From Nemertoderma westbladi (lineage: Eukaryota; Xenacoelomorpha; Nemertodermatida; Nemertodermatidae), in the NCBI GenBank assembly GCA_032718475.1, contig JAUCBJ010006891.1, positions 1-44,825 on the forward strand: DNA of 44,825 nt, given 5' to 3'. The notes below the pieces were generated by a model. That model did no database searches. It was given only the letters and a program-made list of their open reading frames with translations, and had not been told where the DNA came from. A program made the position numbers and the translations under genes. Positions within the stretch are counted from its first letter, which is position 1; the number at the start of each line of letters is the position of its first letter. Of the stretch, positions 21,649 through 32,799 are shown piece after piece.

Positions 21649-24600
21649 TTAATAGTCTGTTTCAGTCTCATACGTAAGTGCTCTATACACAGCGGTGTTG
21701 ATCATGTAACAGGATTCATTTTCGTTGGAGAATTCGTCCGTGTAGAATCCTTCCATCTCCGAACTGTGGTCAGTGTCGTTCACATCACTGAATTGGACAT
21801 GTAGTTCGGGCTCACTTTCCTGACTCGTGCGGGTTCTGTCAAATTCGGTGTGCAGCAAGATATGATGTTTCGCGCCGTACTTAGCACACTTCACGTCTGA
21901 GTAACAGGTCCGTCGTTGATGTCCTCGTCTGAGGCAATTATAACACAACCGCTTATCCCACATGACATCACGTCTATCCTTCAGGGATTTCTTCAAGAAT
22001 TCATCACACACACTCAAGCGATGTGGCCCGTCGCACAATATACATTTGGGCTTGATGTTACTTACTTTAACCTGTGTTGTGTTGTGCATACTGGTTCTTT
22101 CCTCGGGCTTTCTTCCATGAATTCTCTTAGGAGACGTAGGAGGAGTTGTTACCTGTTCTCTCCTGTCACTGATTCGAGACTTAGATTTACTTACATCTTT
22201 CCTCATTTTATTGACATAATAAGATCTTTCGGTGTCCTTACCGCTGTTCTCATCATATGAGGTTTGGCTTTCGCCATCGTCCGTATAACACACTGGTGTT
22301 ACCTTTCTCCTAGAAACGGGTTTTTCACTCACCTTACTTTCCGGTGTCTTCTCTCTGGACTGCTTTAGGAGCTGTAATCTTACCTCTCCATTTAAGAATG
22401 ACATGAGATCAGCCATGGTAGGGTCTCTTTGTTGCTGGTCCATCATATAGAGAACCTTTTTGTCCCAGCGAGTACCTACTCCACCCTTTGGCAAAGTAGA
22501 TGCTACGGCTCCAACAACCATAGAACTCTGGTATTCTTGAGACTTACCTAACCAATCTAGCTGTCTACAGATCTCCTGAATCTCATCGGAAAACTCTATA
22601 ATCCCGCTGCTAAGAAACTTTCGGGGCGCTACTAATTTCGCATATAAATACCTAGCTATGTTAGTCCTATTACCATACCTGATGTTTAGTGTATCCCAAA
22701 CTTGTCTTAATCCGTCTGGATGTCCAATAAACTTTAACGCCATTAACTTGGGAGCTCCTTCCAGGCACTCGATGAGGAATCTAAGTTTCTCTCCGTTAGA
22801 TAGTACAGAGTTCTGTATGTTATCTTTATAATATTCATTAAAAGGTAACCATTTCATCTCATCTCAATTGAACTTGACGACCTCTCCCACCTTTACCGCT
22901 TGATGGGCTTCGGTTCTAGCCATTTGACGTGTAAAACTTTCTTGAGCCATCGTATTATTTAATATCGAGTTATCGGTATATAAATTTCTCGGATTATGAT
23001 CAGATCTGTATGGGATATCATTATCAACAGGTTTATAATTACCCTTAATAGGGTTTACTATAGGAGTTTCTACTTCACTAGCAGTATAGATGCGTGTAGG
23101 CTCCACACCTTGCGCATGAAATACTTCAGACCTAACGGGTTGACACATTGTTACAGGGGGTGGTGGTATACCCATTTGTAAATTTACTAATTTATCATGC
23201 TCTAAAGCGATACTTTGTTGTACTTCTTGCAACTCTAACCTACTCTCTCTTACTGTTCCCTTTAATAGCTGAACAGTCCCTTCCAACTCTCGGACCTGCT
23301 GGGAAGACCGTTTTTGGTTGTCTTCCAGCTGCCCGAGCAGCTGATTCATCCCCCGTCGTCCCTCGTCCACCCACTCAACCACAGAAGCGGGAGCCGCCAA
23401 CATGGTAGCCGGGTGACGCGTAGGGACGACGGGAGACAAGTCATTTATGTCTTGCTCGGCGTCCAGGACTGGATGTGATTCCAGGGCTTGTCTACTGGGC
23501 ACAGGTAGTTTAGTACTGTGCAAAGGGAATTTAGAGTTAGGTTCTGGAAGTACAGGGGTCTCTATCACCGGAGTGGCTTCAATGACAGGCCTAATTATTT
23601 CAGGCTCATCTACTATAGTAGGGAGTCTTTCTACTCTAATAATTTGGTCAGTGGGCTCTTGATTACTTAAATCTATATTAGCCAGTTGCCTTCTCACCGC
23701 AGGAGGTAAATTAGGTAACTTCTGACGGTGTGGCGCTCTTCTACGTCTGCTTGAACGAGATTTATTACCTCTACCTTAAGGATCTGTTGTATCACCCTCA
23801 TCAGAGGAGGTAAATCCCTGTCTTCTGGGAGTAGATCGACTCAGTAGTTGCATCTGAGTAGCCGCTCTTCGTTTATTTAAGTAATCTTGTTTCGCCTGAA
23901 GATTCTCCAGCTCTAGTTGGGTTGTCGCTTCAGATGCCTTCCGTTCTGCTTCTGCCACTGCCGCTTTTCTTTCAGCCTCTGTTGCTGCCGCCTTTCTTTC
24001 TAATTCTGCCGCTGCCGCTTTTCTTTCAGATTTGCCGCTGCCGCTGACCTTTCAAGCTTCCGCCGCCTTTCTTTCAGCTTCTGCCACTGCTGCCAACTTT
24101 CGGTTTTCCATTTGCCGTTTCTTTATTTGTTCTTCCTGTTCCATAGCGATGAGGATGCTTTCATCAAATTTAGCCTGCTCCGCGGCTAATATTTCCGCAT
24201 CTAACGAGTCCAACACAAATTTGGCTCCCTCACTATTAGGGTGAAGTCCAGCTAGCCGTCTCCTTAGCTCTTTGTCACCTATAAATCGTTGATAGTCCGA
24301 CAGATAGATGTCAATAGCATCCTTCTTCTGAGGTTTTTCGGATATAGCTTCGCCTTCCACCTGAGAAAAGGTAGCGTCTGTTGATTCTCCGTGGGTCATG
24401 CGCTCAGTTAGCTGAACTTTCCATTGTGTCGTTCCCTGTACCTTAACACTCATTCGTTGGAACCAAGTCTTTACAGCCACTTGCAACGACATGTCTTGGC
24501 TTCTCTTCGAGGCCTCCTCAAAGGCGGAAAGTATTAATCTGATTCGTAAGATTCGTTCTCGCACTTGATAAAGCAGCTCTCCCTGCTCTTGAGGTCCTTG

Positions 24601-25275
24601 ACGTTGTTGAAATAGGTGCTCTTCTAATCGCTCCAAAGAGCTGAAGAATCCCTGGACATATCCTGCTGCCGACCTCTTCCATACAGCTGGATCTCGAGTG
24701 TCCCTTACTATTCACATTCCGTATAAGTCCTCCCAGGCAGCTTCCGATAAGTTAAACGGGAGTCCGGGTCCGGGGAAGTTCCATTGCGTCTCTACAATAG
24801 ACCTCAGTTCCTCCATCGTGTATCCCGCATAACTGTCCCTAGTCGATCGCTTATTTCTTGTCCAATCGGCTTGATGTTCCTCCACAGCGATCAATACTCT
24901 AGTGAGTACGGCTTCAGGAAGAATTAGCAGTGGATCTGGGTACACCGCTTCTGCCATCCTTGCTCCGATCTCGGGCGTTAACTCTTCAGTGTCTGAACTA
25001 CTAGAGTTATTCTGCTGTTGAGAAATAAGTTCTCGGCTAGGGTGCTGTTTCTGTTTAACAGCTGTCTCTTGGTCTCGCTTAACTTGAGATCTAGTGCCTA
25101 TAATAGACCTATAATGCTTTACTAGCCTAGGGTCTGATACTACTACTGTAGGGATGACCTTTCTTACAGTAGGAGGGGACTTGGACTTTGGTCTGAGATG
25201 TTCAATACTTTTATCTGGGTCACAGATCGTTCTTTCTAGGAGACTATCTGACAGTGTTTGCTTTGTGTCAGCCAT
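21649..25275 (-). pseudogene. Gag-like region of the BEL/Pao-type element
   Basis: Starting at ATG 25275, a single frame runs to 21649, interrupted by in-frame stops at 24712, 24052, 23776 and 22864 but with almost no net frame change. Its parts in order: a Ser/Lys-rich start; a long helical segment with an Ala/Glu/Arg/Lys heptad-like repeat encoded by a minisatellite (about 23930-24070); a coiled coil (about 23370-23200); a Pao-type capsid region (EKLRFLIECLEGAP, then LNIRYGN); and Cys-His knuckles (CILCDGPHRLSVC, LCYNCLRRGHQRRTC, then HHILLH; about 22060-21855). These would assemble the particle and bind RNA. The N-terminal extension is longer than I expect for the family. Confidence 0.8.
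23930..24075 (-). repeat. coding minisatellite for an Ala/Glu/Arg/Lys helix
   Basis: A degenerate unit of about 24-33 bp encoding AEAERKAA-like blocks is repeated about five times inside the Gag-like frame. One copy shows a one-base insertion followed shortly by a one-base loss, which creates the stop at 24052 but restores the frame. Confidence 0.7.
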
Positions 25276-27121
25276 GATTTATTTTACAGTTAAATGCCTA
25301 CTACTATAACGACAGTTAAAGCAAGTCCAGAAGAATCAGTATCAACTGTCAGACTAGTAGTTAGTTACTGATACCGTTACTCAGTGTAACGTGATATTAA
25401 TATTAAAATACTGGTATACACTTATAGTATATATATAAGTATTATTTACAGACTAGGATCAGTCACAGAATACCGGTATATAATTTCAGCCTAAATTTAT
25501 ATAAATAAATATAATAAGCCTACCGTAAATGCCGGTAATGTCAATTATTTAACAATAACTGAATTTCTGAATTTTAGGGTTACTTCCCTTTACTTTATTA
25601 CTGATATTAAGCAGTAGTTCAACTGATATTAAGACCTAATTGATGTATAGCAGGCATACTACTTTATAAATCTGTTTGAGTTGATTTATAAATATATATA
25701 TACCCGTACAATGGGTATTGACAATATTTGAAATAAATGTTATTATTTCTGGATAAGGAGTCACTACACAGAAGCTGAACGCTCTCAGTGGAGTGCTACT
25801 TGTTAGACACTAATACAGATGATTATACTTTACTAAGTTACTTATCACTACAAATTACTTACAATTACAACAGGTTGAGATTACAATCTCTAAATAAACA
25901 ATAAATGAGTTACACGTATAATTTTTAGGGTAATTTTACAAGAAATCTACAAACCAGCCTAACAAGGAGTTAGAATTTCTGGTTCTTACAAACTGACAGG
26001 AAACTATGGTAGTTGAAACCAATAAAGTATTAGTAAGTAAGTTGCGTTGTCCAGATAAGGAAATACCACCGTCTGACGACTTATAGTCTTAGCTCTATAA
26101 GTACTACGTTATGTACCCGGAGTGTCCTTACCTAGAGGTTAATTACCGAAGCCAACCAGAGCTAACGTGCCTATTAACCACGTTACAACACAAATATACT
26201 GCCTACACACTAAATTACTTTCGAAAAGCACTGTACCCTAAACCCCAAATTAGGTACAAGTACTTATACAACAAATAACCAGCAGTTAAATATACGTGAA
26301 CAGCCAAAAGAACCACGGTATCTGCTGGAGTGACCGGAGCACAAAATCACCAGTCTTTACCTACGCCAAGCAGCCCTGATGTAGTACCGGGGTTATTTTA
26401 ACGGTATGTATAACAAGCACAATTACTGTAGGAATAAACTTGGGGAGTTATGTAGGTTGCGAATACTCGCATAGACTCTGAATAAAAAATATTACGCTAC
26501 CCGTGCAGACTATTCAAATAAAACACAGACCAAATGCTGGCAGACTACTGTCAAGCCTAAATAAACTACAGTATATGCAGACACCGAAATGGTTAGTTAG
26601 TAGGCGTTCTAACTAAGTAGTACTACTTATTCTTTCAGGGGGGGGGGGGGGATTTACCTTACAACACTGGATGCCCCCACCTTCCTAACTAGCACTTTAT
26701 CGGACAGACACTCTACACACACTGCAATCTCCTCAGACCTAACAACAGTTAGACAACAATCCGGCCTACAAATTATTTATACAATCTGAGCAGGATTACA
26801 CGCCTTCTGCTCAATAATACACTTACAGATAAATAAAACTGACAGAAATAAGTAAACCATACAAAGGAATAAGGGGTGATCAATCCCTAATCCCCTAACA
26901 GCCTACAATATACAATATTTCACAATCGAAATAATACTGGGTACCTGTAAGTACCGGTTCGGGTGGTTGGACAGTTAGGCCTACAGTTTACCATCCAACC
27001 GGTACATTCGACTTTATTGCCTACGTGCAATCAAGAATGAAATCTATTAATGTTCTTACCAGAACATTAGACAAAGTATATTTATTGCCTACTGTGCAAT
27101 CAAGAAACTGAAATCTATTAA
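25276..27121 (-). other. untranslated leader of the BEL/Pao-type element
   Basis: About 1.85 kb without a convincing ORF lies between the 5-prime LTR and the first ATG. It includes a G run at 26638-26651. Near the LTR junction there is a duplicated segment of about 45 bp (about 27011-27055 and 27081-27125) that reaches the first bases of the LTR. A clear tRNA primer-binding site was not identified. Confidence 0.6.
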
Positions 27122-28258
27122 TGTTCGCGCTTTTAGACCTTTAGCAGTTTAACCTGCCAATTTTAGTTGTCCTCTTGTTTATAAATCGACTTTAACCTAT
27201 ATCAATTACCTAGTATACTGAAATTACATCAGCCGAAGCCAGTCCGTGCGCGGCGTATGACCCACGGTGTGGGAGACTGGATTCGGATTCCTTGAGAGTG
27301 ATTGCGGTGTAGACCTACTGTATTATTCGATTGATCGCTACTATATGATCTCTGACAAATATATTTACTTTCGGGGAAATATTAACAGTTCCTTTAGGAC
27401 GTGGCGCTTTAAGTATAAAAACAGAGTTATGACTTATACTAATCACAACTAGATGGCCACAGAGTTTCGTAAATAGCGAATTCTTTAGGAGATGATTTAT
27501 TAACCTTCACACTACTTCACACGACTTCACACTACTTCACACTAATCTGCCGACCGTCACTGAATTTGATCATATATAAGCAGGATCGCAACTGACACAC
27601 GTAGGGATTATGAAATAGCATTTAATTCACACAAAAACCACTATAATTTAAGTCGCAGTTGCTACCGGTAAACCTGTTCCTCTTACCTCAGTAATCAAGA
27701 AGATTGAGGGGTTTATGATTATTTATCAATATTCTCCAAATATAACAGCAATATCCATTAATATAACAACAATTAATAACAGAAGCATAATAATGCGGTG
27801 AACAGTCAGTATGTGTTAAAATACCGTAATGTTCAGTGATTAAGTGATGAAATGAGTTAAGGCAATGTGCAGTGATGCAATCAGTAATGAGCCAGGTTAA
27901 TAGATTTACGTTCTTATAATCAAGGCCATCTGATGTTTCCTAGGCCAAACTCTGAAACTTCTACACAGAAGCACAGAAAATTCTGAGTTATTTCTGAGGC
28001 TCAGAAAAATGGTAAACAAAGACCGTAATGCATTGCGCGAGTTTCCATAGGCCTCTGTTAGACATAAAGGGAAAATCGCTCTGATTGGCCGAATAAGGCA
28101 GAACAAAGAACCTCCACGTCCACAAAGAATCAGCTGACAGATTTCGTCATCTGGGCTCCAATTCCTTCCCGTCGCGTAGTTGGATAAATTTAGGGCTATT
28201 TTAGAGTATTCTGCGCATTGCGTGAAAATGACTTGTTATGTCCGCAAAAGCTTTTACA
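27122..28258 (-). repeat. 5-prime LTR of the BEL/Pao-type element
   Basis: 1137 bp, starting TGTTCGCGC and ending TTTTACA in plus orientation. It is the same length as the 3-prime LTR and about 98 percent identical by eye. It would hold the element promoter; no TATA signal on the element strand was assigned. Confidence 0.9.
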
Positions 28259-28364
28259 CCCCCTTTTCATAGGTGAGACCCGAGGGTAGCGGTGGGCTAA
28301 GTTTTGCTCCCAGTTATTAAACTTGTCCCCATGTTATCGACCATATAAGGAATGATACGGTAAG

Positions 28365-28438
28365 TGGACCCTGGCGGGGCTCGAACCTACAACCATTGTA
28401 CTGTAGGTACTCAACCAACTGAGCTAATACCGCCTCCT
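28365..28438 (-). repeat. tRNA-like sequence, probable SINE head
   Basis: On the minus strand an A box (TAGCTCAGTTGG) and a B box (GGTTCGAGCCC) are correctly ordered, and GGCGG and CCGCC form a short acceptor-like pairing. The anticodon arm has an oversized loop, so this is not a working tRNA gene. It lies just outside the 5-prime LTR, in GPCR intron 3. Confidence 0.6.
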
Positions 28439-28490
28439 TAATAAATCATAGAGAATACAAAACAGATATCGGTATCATTGAGCAATTCTT

Positions 28491-29222
28491 CGGATAGTTA
28501 TAATATACGAAATAATTAACGAAAATATCGAAATTATAAAACTTTAAATAAAATCTCACTTTCCAGTAAGATCGATATTTATTAGAAGTCACACTTTACA
28601 TTTTTTAATTAATAAAATCCGATAATTTCGCCCCATTTTCACCCTTAAAAGTAATTTAATACCAAATACTGTGTGCTGGTTGGTTGTTGGGTGTTGACCA
28701 ATAATGGCGGCTTGGATGAATCAATTCAGCATTAGCTGATCAGTGTTCTGTGAATTACAAGCTGTACAGCCTGAAGGAACCGGTCCGGTCAGCCGGTACC
28801 CCAACCCAACACTGCCTACCCATTACGGCATACGGTACCTCCGGGTTACATGTTTACACTGTACAGTGACTGCCAGGCAAGTGGCGCATGTGAACAGGCT
28901 GACTGGTGATCGTAACTACACAGAACTGCAGTGCAGCAGACACTTTGACTGTGCTGTCCTAATTTGAGCGCCATCTTGTGGTATTTTGCCATCATTGGAT
29001 TACCCCTAATACCAATCAACAGAGACAGTATTTGGTATTAAATTACTTTTAGGGTCGAAAATGGGGCGAAATTATCTGATTTTATTAATAAAAAAATGTA
29101 AAGTATGTCTTCGAATAATACCGATCTCACTGGAAAGCGATATTATATTTAAAGTTTTATAATTTCGATATTTTCGTTAATTATTTCGTCTTATTCGTTA
29201 TTTTCGGGTTTTATAACTATCC
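28491..29222. mobile_element. 732-bp fold-back element with 8-bp target duplication
   Basis: Inverted arms of about 190 bp (28491-28680 and about 29030-29222) match over long stretches, for example AATTAACGAAAATATCGAAA and AAAAGTAATTTAATACCAAA. The element is flanked by CAATTCTT at 28483-28490 and 29223-29230. The middle holds a 74-codon frame with no resemblance to a transposase. The right end lies 25 bases from GPCR exon 3 (29248), on the donor side of that exon. The 8-bp duplication suggests a hAT-like origin. Confidence 0.85.
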
Positions 29223-29247
29223 CAATTCTTCTTAATCGCGTACGCAC

Positions 29248-29384
29248 CTGTTTTTATCTATAACTTCGAACACAGATAAATTATACAAGACGTTGTTGGG
29301 ACCCATACAAACGATAAATACGATAACCATAATAATACTGGTACGTAATACACTCCGTTGCATACGTAACCGTCTTCTACCAAC
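29248..29384 (-). CDS. class A GPCR, exon 3 (TM6)
   Basis: This 137-nt exon follows a T-rich tract ending TTTTAG (acceptor just above 29384) and ends at AACAG|GTGCGT. It starts in phase 0 and ends with two bases of a Ser codon completed by exon 4. The peptide begins with a basic loop (VGRRRLRMQRSVLR), then TM6 as IIMVIVFIVCMGPNNVLY. The usual FxxCWxP is FIVCMGP, so the conserved Trp is Met while the Cys and Pro remain (residues 244-250). Short as it is, it fits both neighbours in phase. The fold-back element ends 25 bases beyond its donor. Confidence 0.8.
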
Positions 29385-30530
29385 CTAAAAAAATATAGTT
29401 ACAGTGAAGTTCAATACTACTGTATCATTAAAAATAAATAAACGAACAAAGAAAGTACAATTTTTTAGTCCGACTTTATAATCCGCATTTTCGAGGAAAA
29501 GTAAAATCAATTTTTTTGAGGCCGAATGCAGAGCAAAAAATGCTTGGTTAATAAAATAAATTTTTGTAAAAGAAATAATTTAATTACCCACATTTTTGGA
29601 AGATTTACTGGATAGGCCTTATTTACCTTATTGTGCGCACACGACAATAAAGGGGATATTTTGTTAAAAATAAAGAAAAAGTTACAAAGAAAACATAATA
29701 ATTGTTCAAAATTGTTGCTGAGAATTCCTACAGCTACAGTACCAAATAGGCAAAACAAGGCCAAATATCGTAGGAATTACTTATTCAGTTGTATGTATGT
29801 ATGTACTGTATGTATGCGCCTATTTTCCCGCTTTTGAAAACCAATAAATGTAATAATAATTACATAGGGTATGCACCTATTGTAATAAATTATAATATTA
29901 TATTATAATATTATATTATTAGTAATAATGTAATAATATATAATCAAAATTTCCACCACCCAGTCAGAAGGTTTCGTGTGAGTAAAAACACGTTCGTGGG
30001 GCGTCGTGCAGCACGCGAACTTGAGCAAGTTCGAAACAGGTTCGATTTAATCTGGAGTCAAAAGTTCGAGAGGTATTTGCCCGTAACTTTAAAAAAATAT
30101 TGGAACTTTTTCTCTAGTAGGCCAATACAAAAAAATGTGGTTGAAAATGGTTAAAATCTTCAAAAGTTATTTTCGAATGAATTTTTCATTACAGACGGAC
30201 AGAGAAACAGTCGGACAGACAGACAGACGGACATGAAATTTTGCTCTATTTATTAATTATAATTGTCCGCTGCTCGCCCTGACTGCCTGGCTCGCCTCAC
30301 AAACACGGGATGGTGGAAATTCCTACCTATTCGTTTTGTATATGAAGACAATATCAGGTTTAGGAGTTAGGACTATAAATACGGCAAGAACTAAATGATG
30401 CCAGTTGGGGATCACTCGCAAAATTACTGTAGGCCTACATGCAAGGTATAATATAATATATGTCGGTCTATAATTAATATCTAAATTCTGGAATTAAATA
30501 ATTTTATAATAAAATGCTAATTACTCCTAC
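29385..30530. other. GPCR intron 2, AT-rich with simple repeats
   Basis: No exon seen. It holds a TATG-type microsatellite (about 29790-29815), a TAATAT-rich stretch (29880-29945) and a GACA-type run at about 30190-30232 that resembles the tail of old transposon copies. A stretch near 29465-29500 (TCCGCATTTTCGAGGAAAAG) recurs as a related sequence near 35255. Confidence 0.5.
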
Positions 30531-30696
30531 CCCTGATTTGCGGTTTGCGATTTTCACAAATATCAACACATAAGCGAAGGTCATAAATATGATTGGCATG
30601 ATGAACTGAACGCCTATCGACGTAACTGTTACCGCTATCCTACCGTCCGTGTCGAGGTCTAGTCTACCTCGACCATCTTCAAATTCCGGATCACAC
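30531..30696 (-). CDS. class A GPCR, exon 2 (extracellular loop 2 and TM5)
   Basis: This 166-nt exon begins after CCTTTTAG with one base completing an Arg codon, then 55 codons, ending TCAGGG|GTAGGA in phase 0. It encodes CDPEFEDGRGRLDLDTDGRI, an acidic second extracellular loop with its Cys (residue 167), the likely disulphide partner of Cys97. TM5 follows, FIMPIIFMTFAYVLIFVKI, with the conserved Pro at residue 200. The acidic loop is a plausible contact for a positively charged ligand, but that is inference. Confidence 0.85.
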
Positions 30697-31228
30697 CTAA
30701 AAGGTAAAAGTCGAAGAATCTTTGTTTGTTTACAGCACTCATATTTCTCAATAATTCTCCAGGAGGCAGTTACTTATAGCTAGCTATATGCTGGTGGTGT
30801 GTAGCGAGGGAAAAATACTCTTAATTTCAATTACATTATATAATATTTAAATTAAATAAATTCGTACATATTATTATAAATTACTGTACCAATTAATTAA
30901 GGAAAAGGGACAGAAAATCACGGCAGGTTTTTCTAAACAAAACCGGAAATGAAAATCAGGAGCAGAGTTTACATTTGACTATTTTATATGTTCTGAAACG
31001 ACGAAAAATTCATCGGATTCAATTTAATTATTGATTTAATATTTTGTCAGTTGTCATGGTATTCTTGCACTGCGCTCTACTTCTTTGAAATATAAATTTC
31101 AATCACAATAAATTGAGTTTTCTCTCATCAGATGCGATCAGTTCTTTCTCTCTGTTGATTTAAAAATTGGATAGAAGGCAGAAATTGAAAACAAAAAAAT
31201 AAGCGATGACACATCATAAAATCTATAC

Positions 31229-31725
31229 CTGTAAAAGATAGGCAGAAATATCTCCAATAGCAGGCCGCCGCACCAACACGCTATGGTGGAAGCCCAGGCC
31301 GTCCTGATGTTAACGAAATAGTCGTAGTAGTGAGTGAAAACAATGCAGACAAAGCGATCAGCAACGACGACAACCAGATGGAAGGTACTGGCGACCATGG
31401 CCGACCACATCAAATACTCCGACCCAAAAAAGTGACACAGGAAACCGTTTAGGGTAAACACGGGGTATAATTTATTCCACGGTCCGTAATACACGAGTAT
31501 CAACGAGGCAGCGACTGAATCGGATACTGAAAGCGCGGCGAGGAAAAAGTTTGATATATGACGTAACTTCCGGTACCTCCATATTAGGAATAAAAAGGTA
31601 CCGTTGCCTAGAAGGGCGATGAGGCTAACAAGTGTGTTGGCCACTATTATGAATACATCTTCTGGCCCTTCAGTGACGCAACCACACTGAAGCCCAGGAC
31701 TTTGAATTGCACTTCGATTGCACAT
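31229..31725 (-). CDS. class A GPCR, exon 1 (N-terminus and TM1-TM4)
   Basis: The first exon starts at ATG 31725 and runs 165 codons plus two bases to TTACAG|GTATAG. The N-terminus is short, with an N-glycosylation site (NRS, residue 3) and Cys at 2, 14 and 16. TM1 carries the GN motif (residues 40-41), TM2 carries LAALSVSD (Asp69), and Cys97 precedes TM3. TM3 ends in DRF (123-125) in place of DRY. TM4 contains a Trp at 144 or 151. No signal peptide is needed for this class. The gene makes a 386-residue plasma-membrane receptor; the ligand family is not recognised. An upstream in-frame TTG is ignored because ATG 31725 gives a normal N-terminus. Confidence 0.85.
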
Positions 31726-32289
31726 GTTTGTAAGTTTAAATTTACGCGACAAAAATAAAGTTTTAGTAAATACATTTAGTATATATACAATATAGTAACT
31801 GCAGTGGCATCAATCAAATTATTGTTTGTTGAATTGAAACAATTATAATTAGGTTTATTATGTACCAATATTACAGTAAGACCAATATTCACCCGATAAA
31901 TACATTATATACAATTAGTATAGCTCTTTATGAAACAGTCACCTTTGCTAAGACTGCTGATTATTGTTGTGGTTAGTTAATAATCTGGCGAATATTAGAC
32001 GAGAGTGAAGTTTTCTCGAGGGCGAATAATGTTCTTCCTATATTTCTGAATTATCCTATATATTGTTCATCGTCGTTTTGTTACGTATTATTAAAGGGTA
32101 GCCCTGTTTACTTTGCTGAAATATACTGAAAATGAATGAAAAATTAAAATAATGCGGATCATATGTACTGTCTGTAAATTCACTGACTGATAAATAAATG
32201 TATATACATTGTTAAATTTTGATTTGTATCAAATCTTGTAGGAAAATTACGCAGATCAATGATATATTTATATAATTACATAAAATAAT
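31726..32289. other. upstream region of the GPCR gene
   Basis: This AT-rich stretch lies upstream of the GPCR start codon on the minus strand and should contain its promoter and 5-prime UTR. I could not assign a TATA box, initiator or repeat. Confidence 0.4.
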
Positions 32290-32294
32290 ACGGT

Positions 32295-32710
32295 GAAACT
32301 TATTTAATGATGTGATCTAATATTGGTTTAACAAAGAATAAACGATCTGCAGGAAATAATATATTAGATGTGTGATAGAACTGTAATCTACACAATTCCT
32401 GACTAGCAAATAGAGGCCTAGAAATAATAGATCCCCGATGTATGAAATAACATTCAAGATTAACATTGAGACGAGTAATTCGCCGAGATGGGATTTTGAG
32501 TAAACTTAACAAATGAGGCGTTGGTTGCACTGTACAATCTCGGAAGTAAAGTCTCAATAACAAATTATATTCCCATCTCCCCGCCAAGCCCAAACTGCTA
32601 CCCATTAGTAGATATTTTTCGCTTGGCCCAGCTGGACGTCCAGTTGGGATCGAACTGATGATCTCCAGGTCGGAAGTCTGGCGCTCTAACCATTCCGATT
32701 GCGTCTCCGC
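32295..32710 (-). repeat. probable tRNA-derived SINE
   Basis: On the minus strand the head (about 32705-32630) reads like a tRNA, with an A-box-like CGGAATGGTTAGAGC, an anticodon-like stem and loop (CCAGACTTCCGACCTGG) and a B box (CAGTTCGATCCC). A body of about 330 bp follows, ending near 32295. The head is diverged, so it is not a tRNA gene. Boundaries are approximate, and a tail from a LINE is possible. Confidence 0.5.
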
Positions 32711-32799
32711 GGTTCAGTAGACCTGGAAATACTACTAGATATCCTGTCTTTACGTTTTCTTGTTTGTTTGCAATTGACGTCCTCACGGGCCATCAATAG

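Larger units (their letters stand above)
17176..28258 (-). mobile_element. BEL/Pao-type LTR retrotransposon, probably non-autonomous
   Basis: Two LTRs of equal length (1137 bp, TG...CA) bound an internal region of 8.8 kb on the minus strand. A CCCCC direct repeat lies outside both ends (17171-17175 and 28259-28263), fitting the 5-bp duplication typical of the group. LTRs differ at roughly 18 sites, about 98 percent identity, so the insertion is young. Order from the 5-prime LTR (27122-28258): leader, Gag-like region with Cys-His knuckles, aspartic protease, the start of reverse transcriptase, an unrecognised long frame, polypurine tract, 3-prime LTR (17176-18312). RNase H, integrase and the RT catalytic box are absent. 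It sits in GPCR intron 3 in the same orientation. Confidence 0.9.

Noticed and set aside
28365-28438. Functional tRNA gene
   Set aside because: A and B boxes are good but the anticodon loop is too large and the cloverleaf does not close properly.
28743-28967. 74-codon ORF inside the fold-back element
   Set aside because: No resemblance to a transposase; lies between long inverted arms of a non-autonomous element.
29507-29764. 85-codon minus-strand ORF rich in Phe and Leu
   Set aside because: Lies in GPCR intron 2, no acceptor or donor in the right phase, composition typical of AT-rich non-coding DNA.
30185-30235. GACA-type repeat as a functional motif
   Set aside because: It is a simple microsatellite-like run of a kind common in invertebrate introns and old transposon tails.
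32630-32705. Functional tRNA gene
   Set aside because: The anticodon stem has mismatches, the acceptor stem does not pair well, and a SINE-like body follows.
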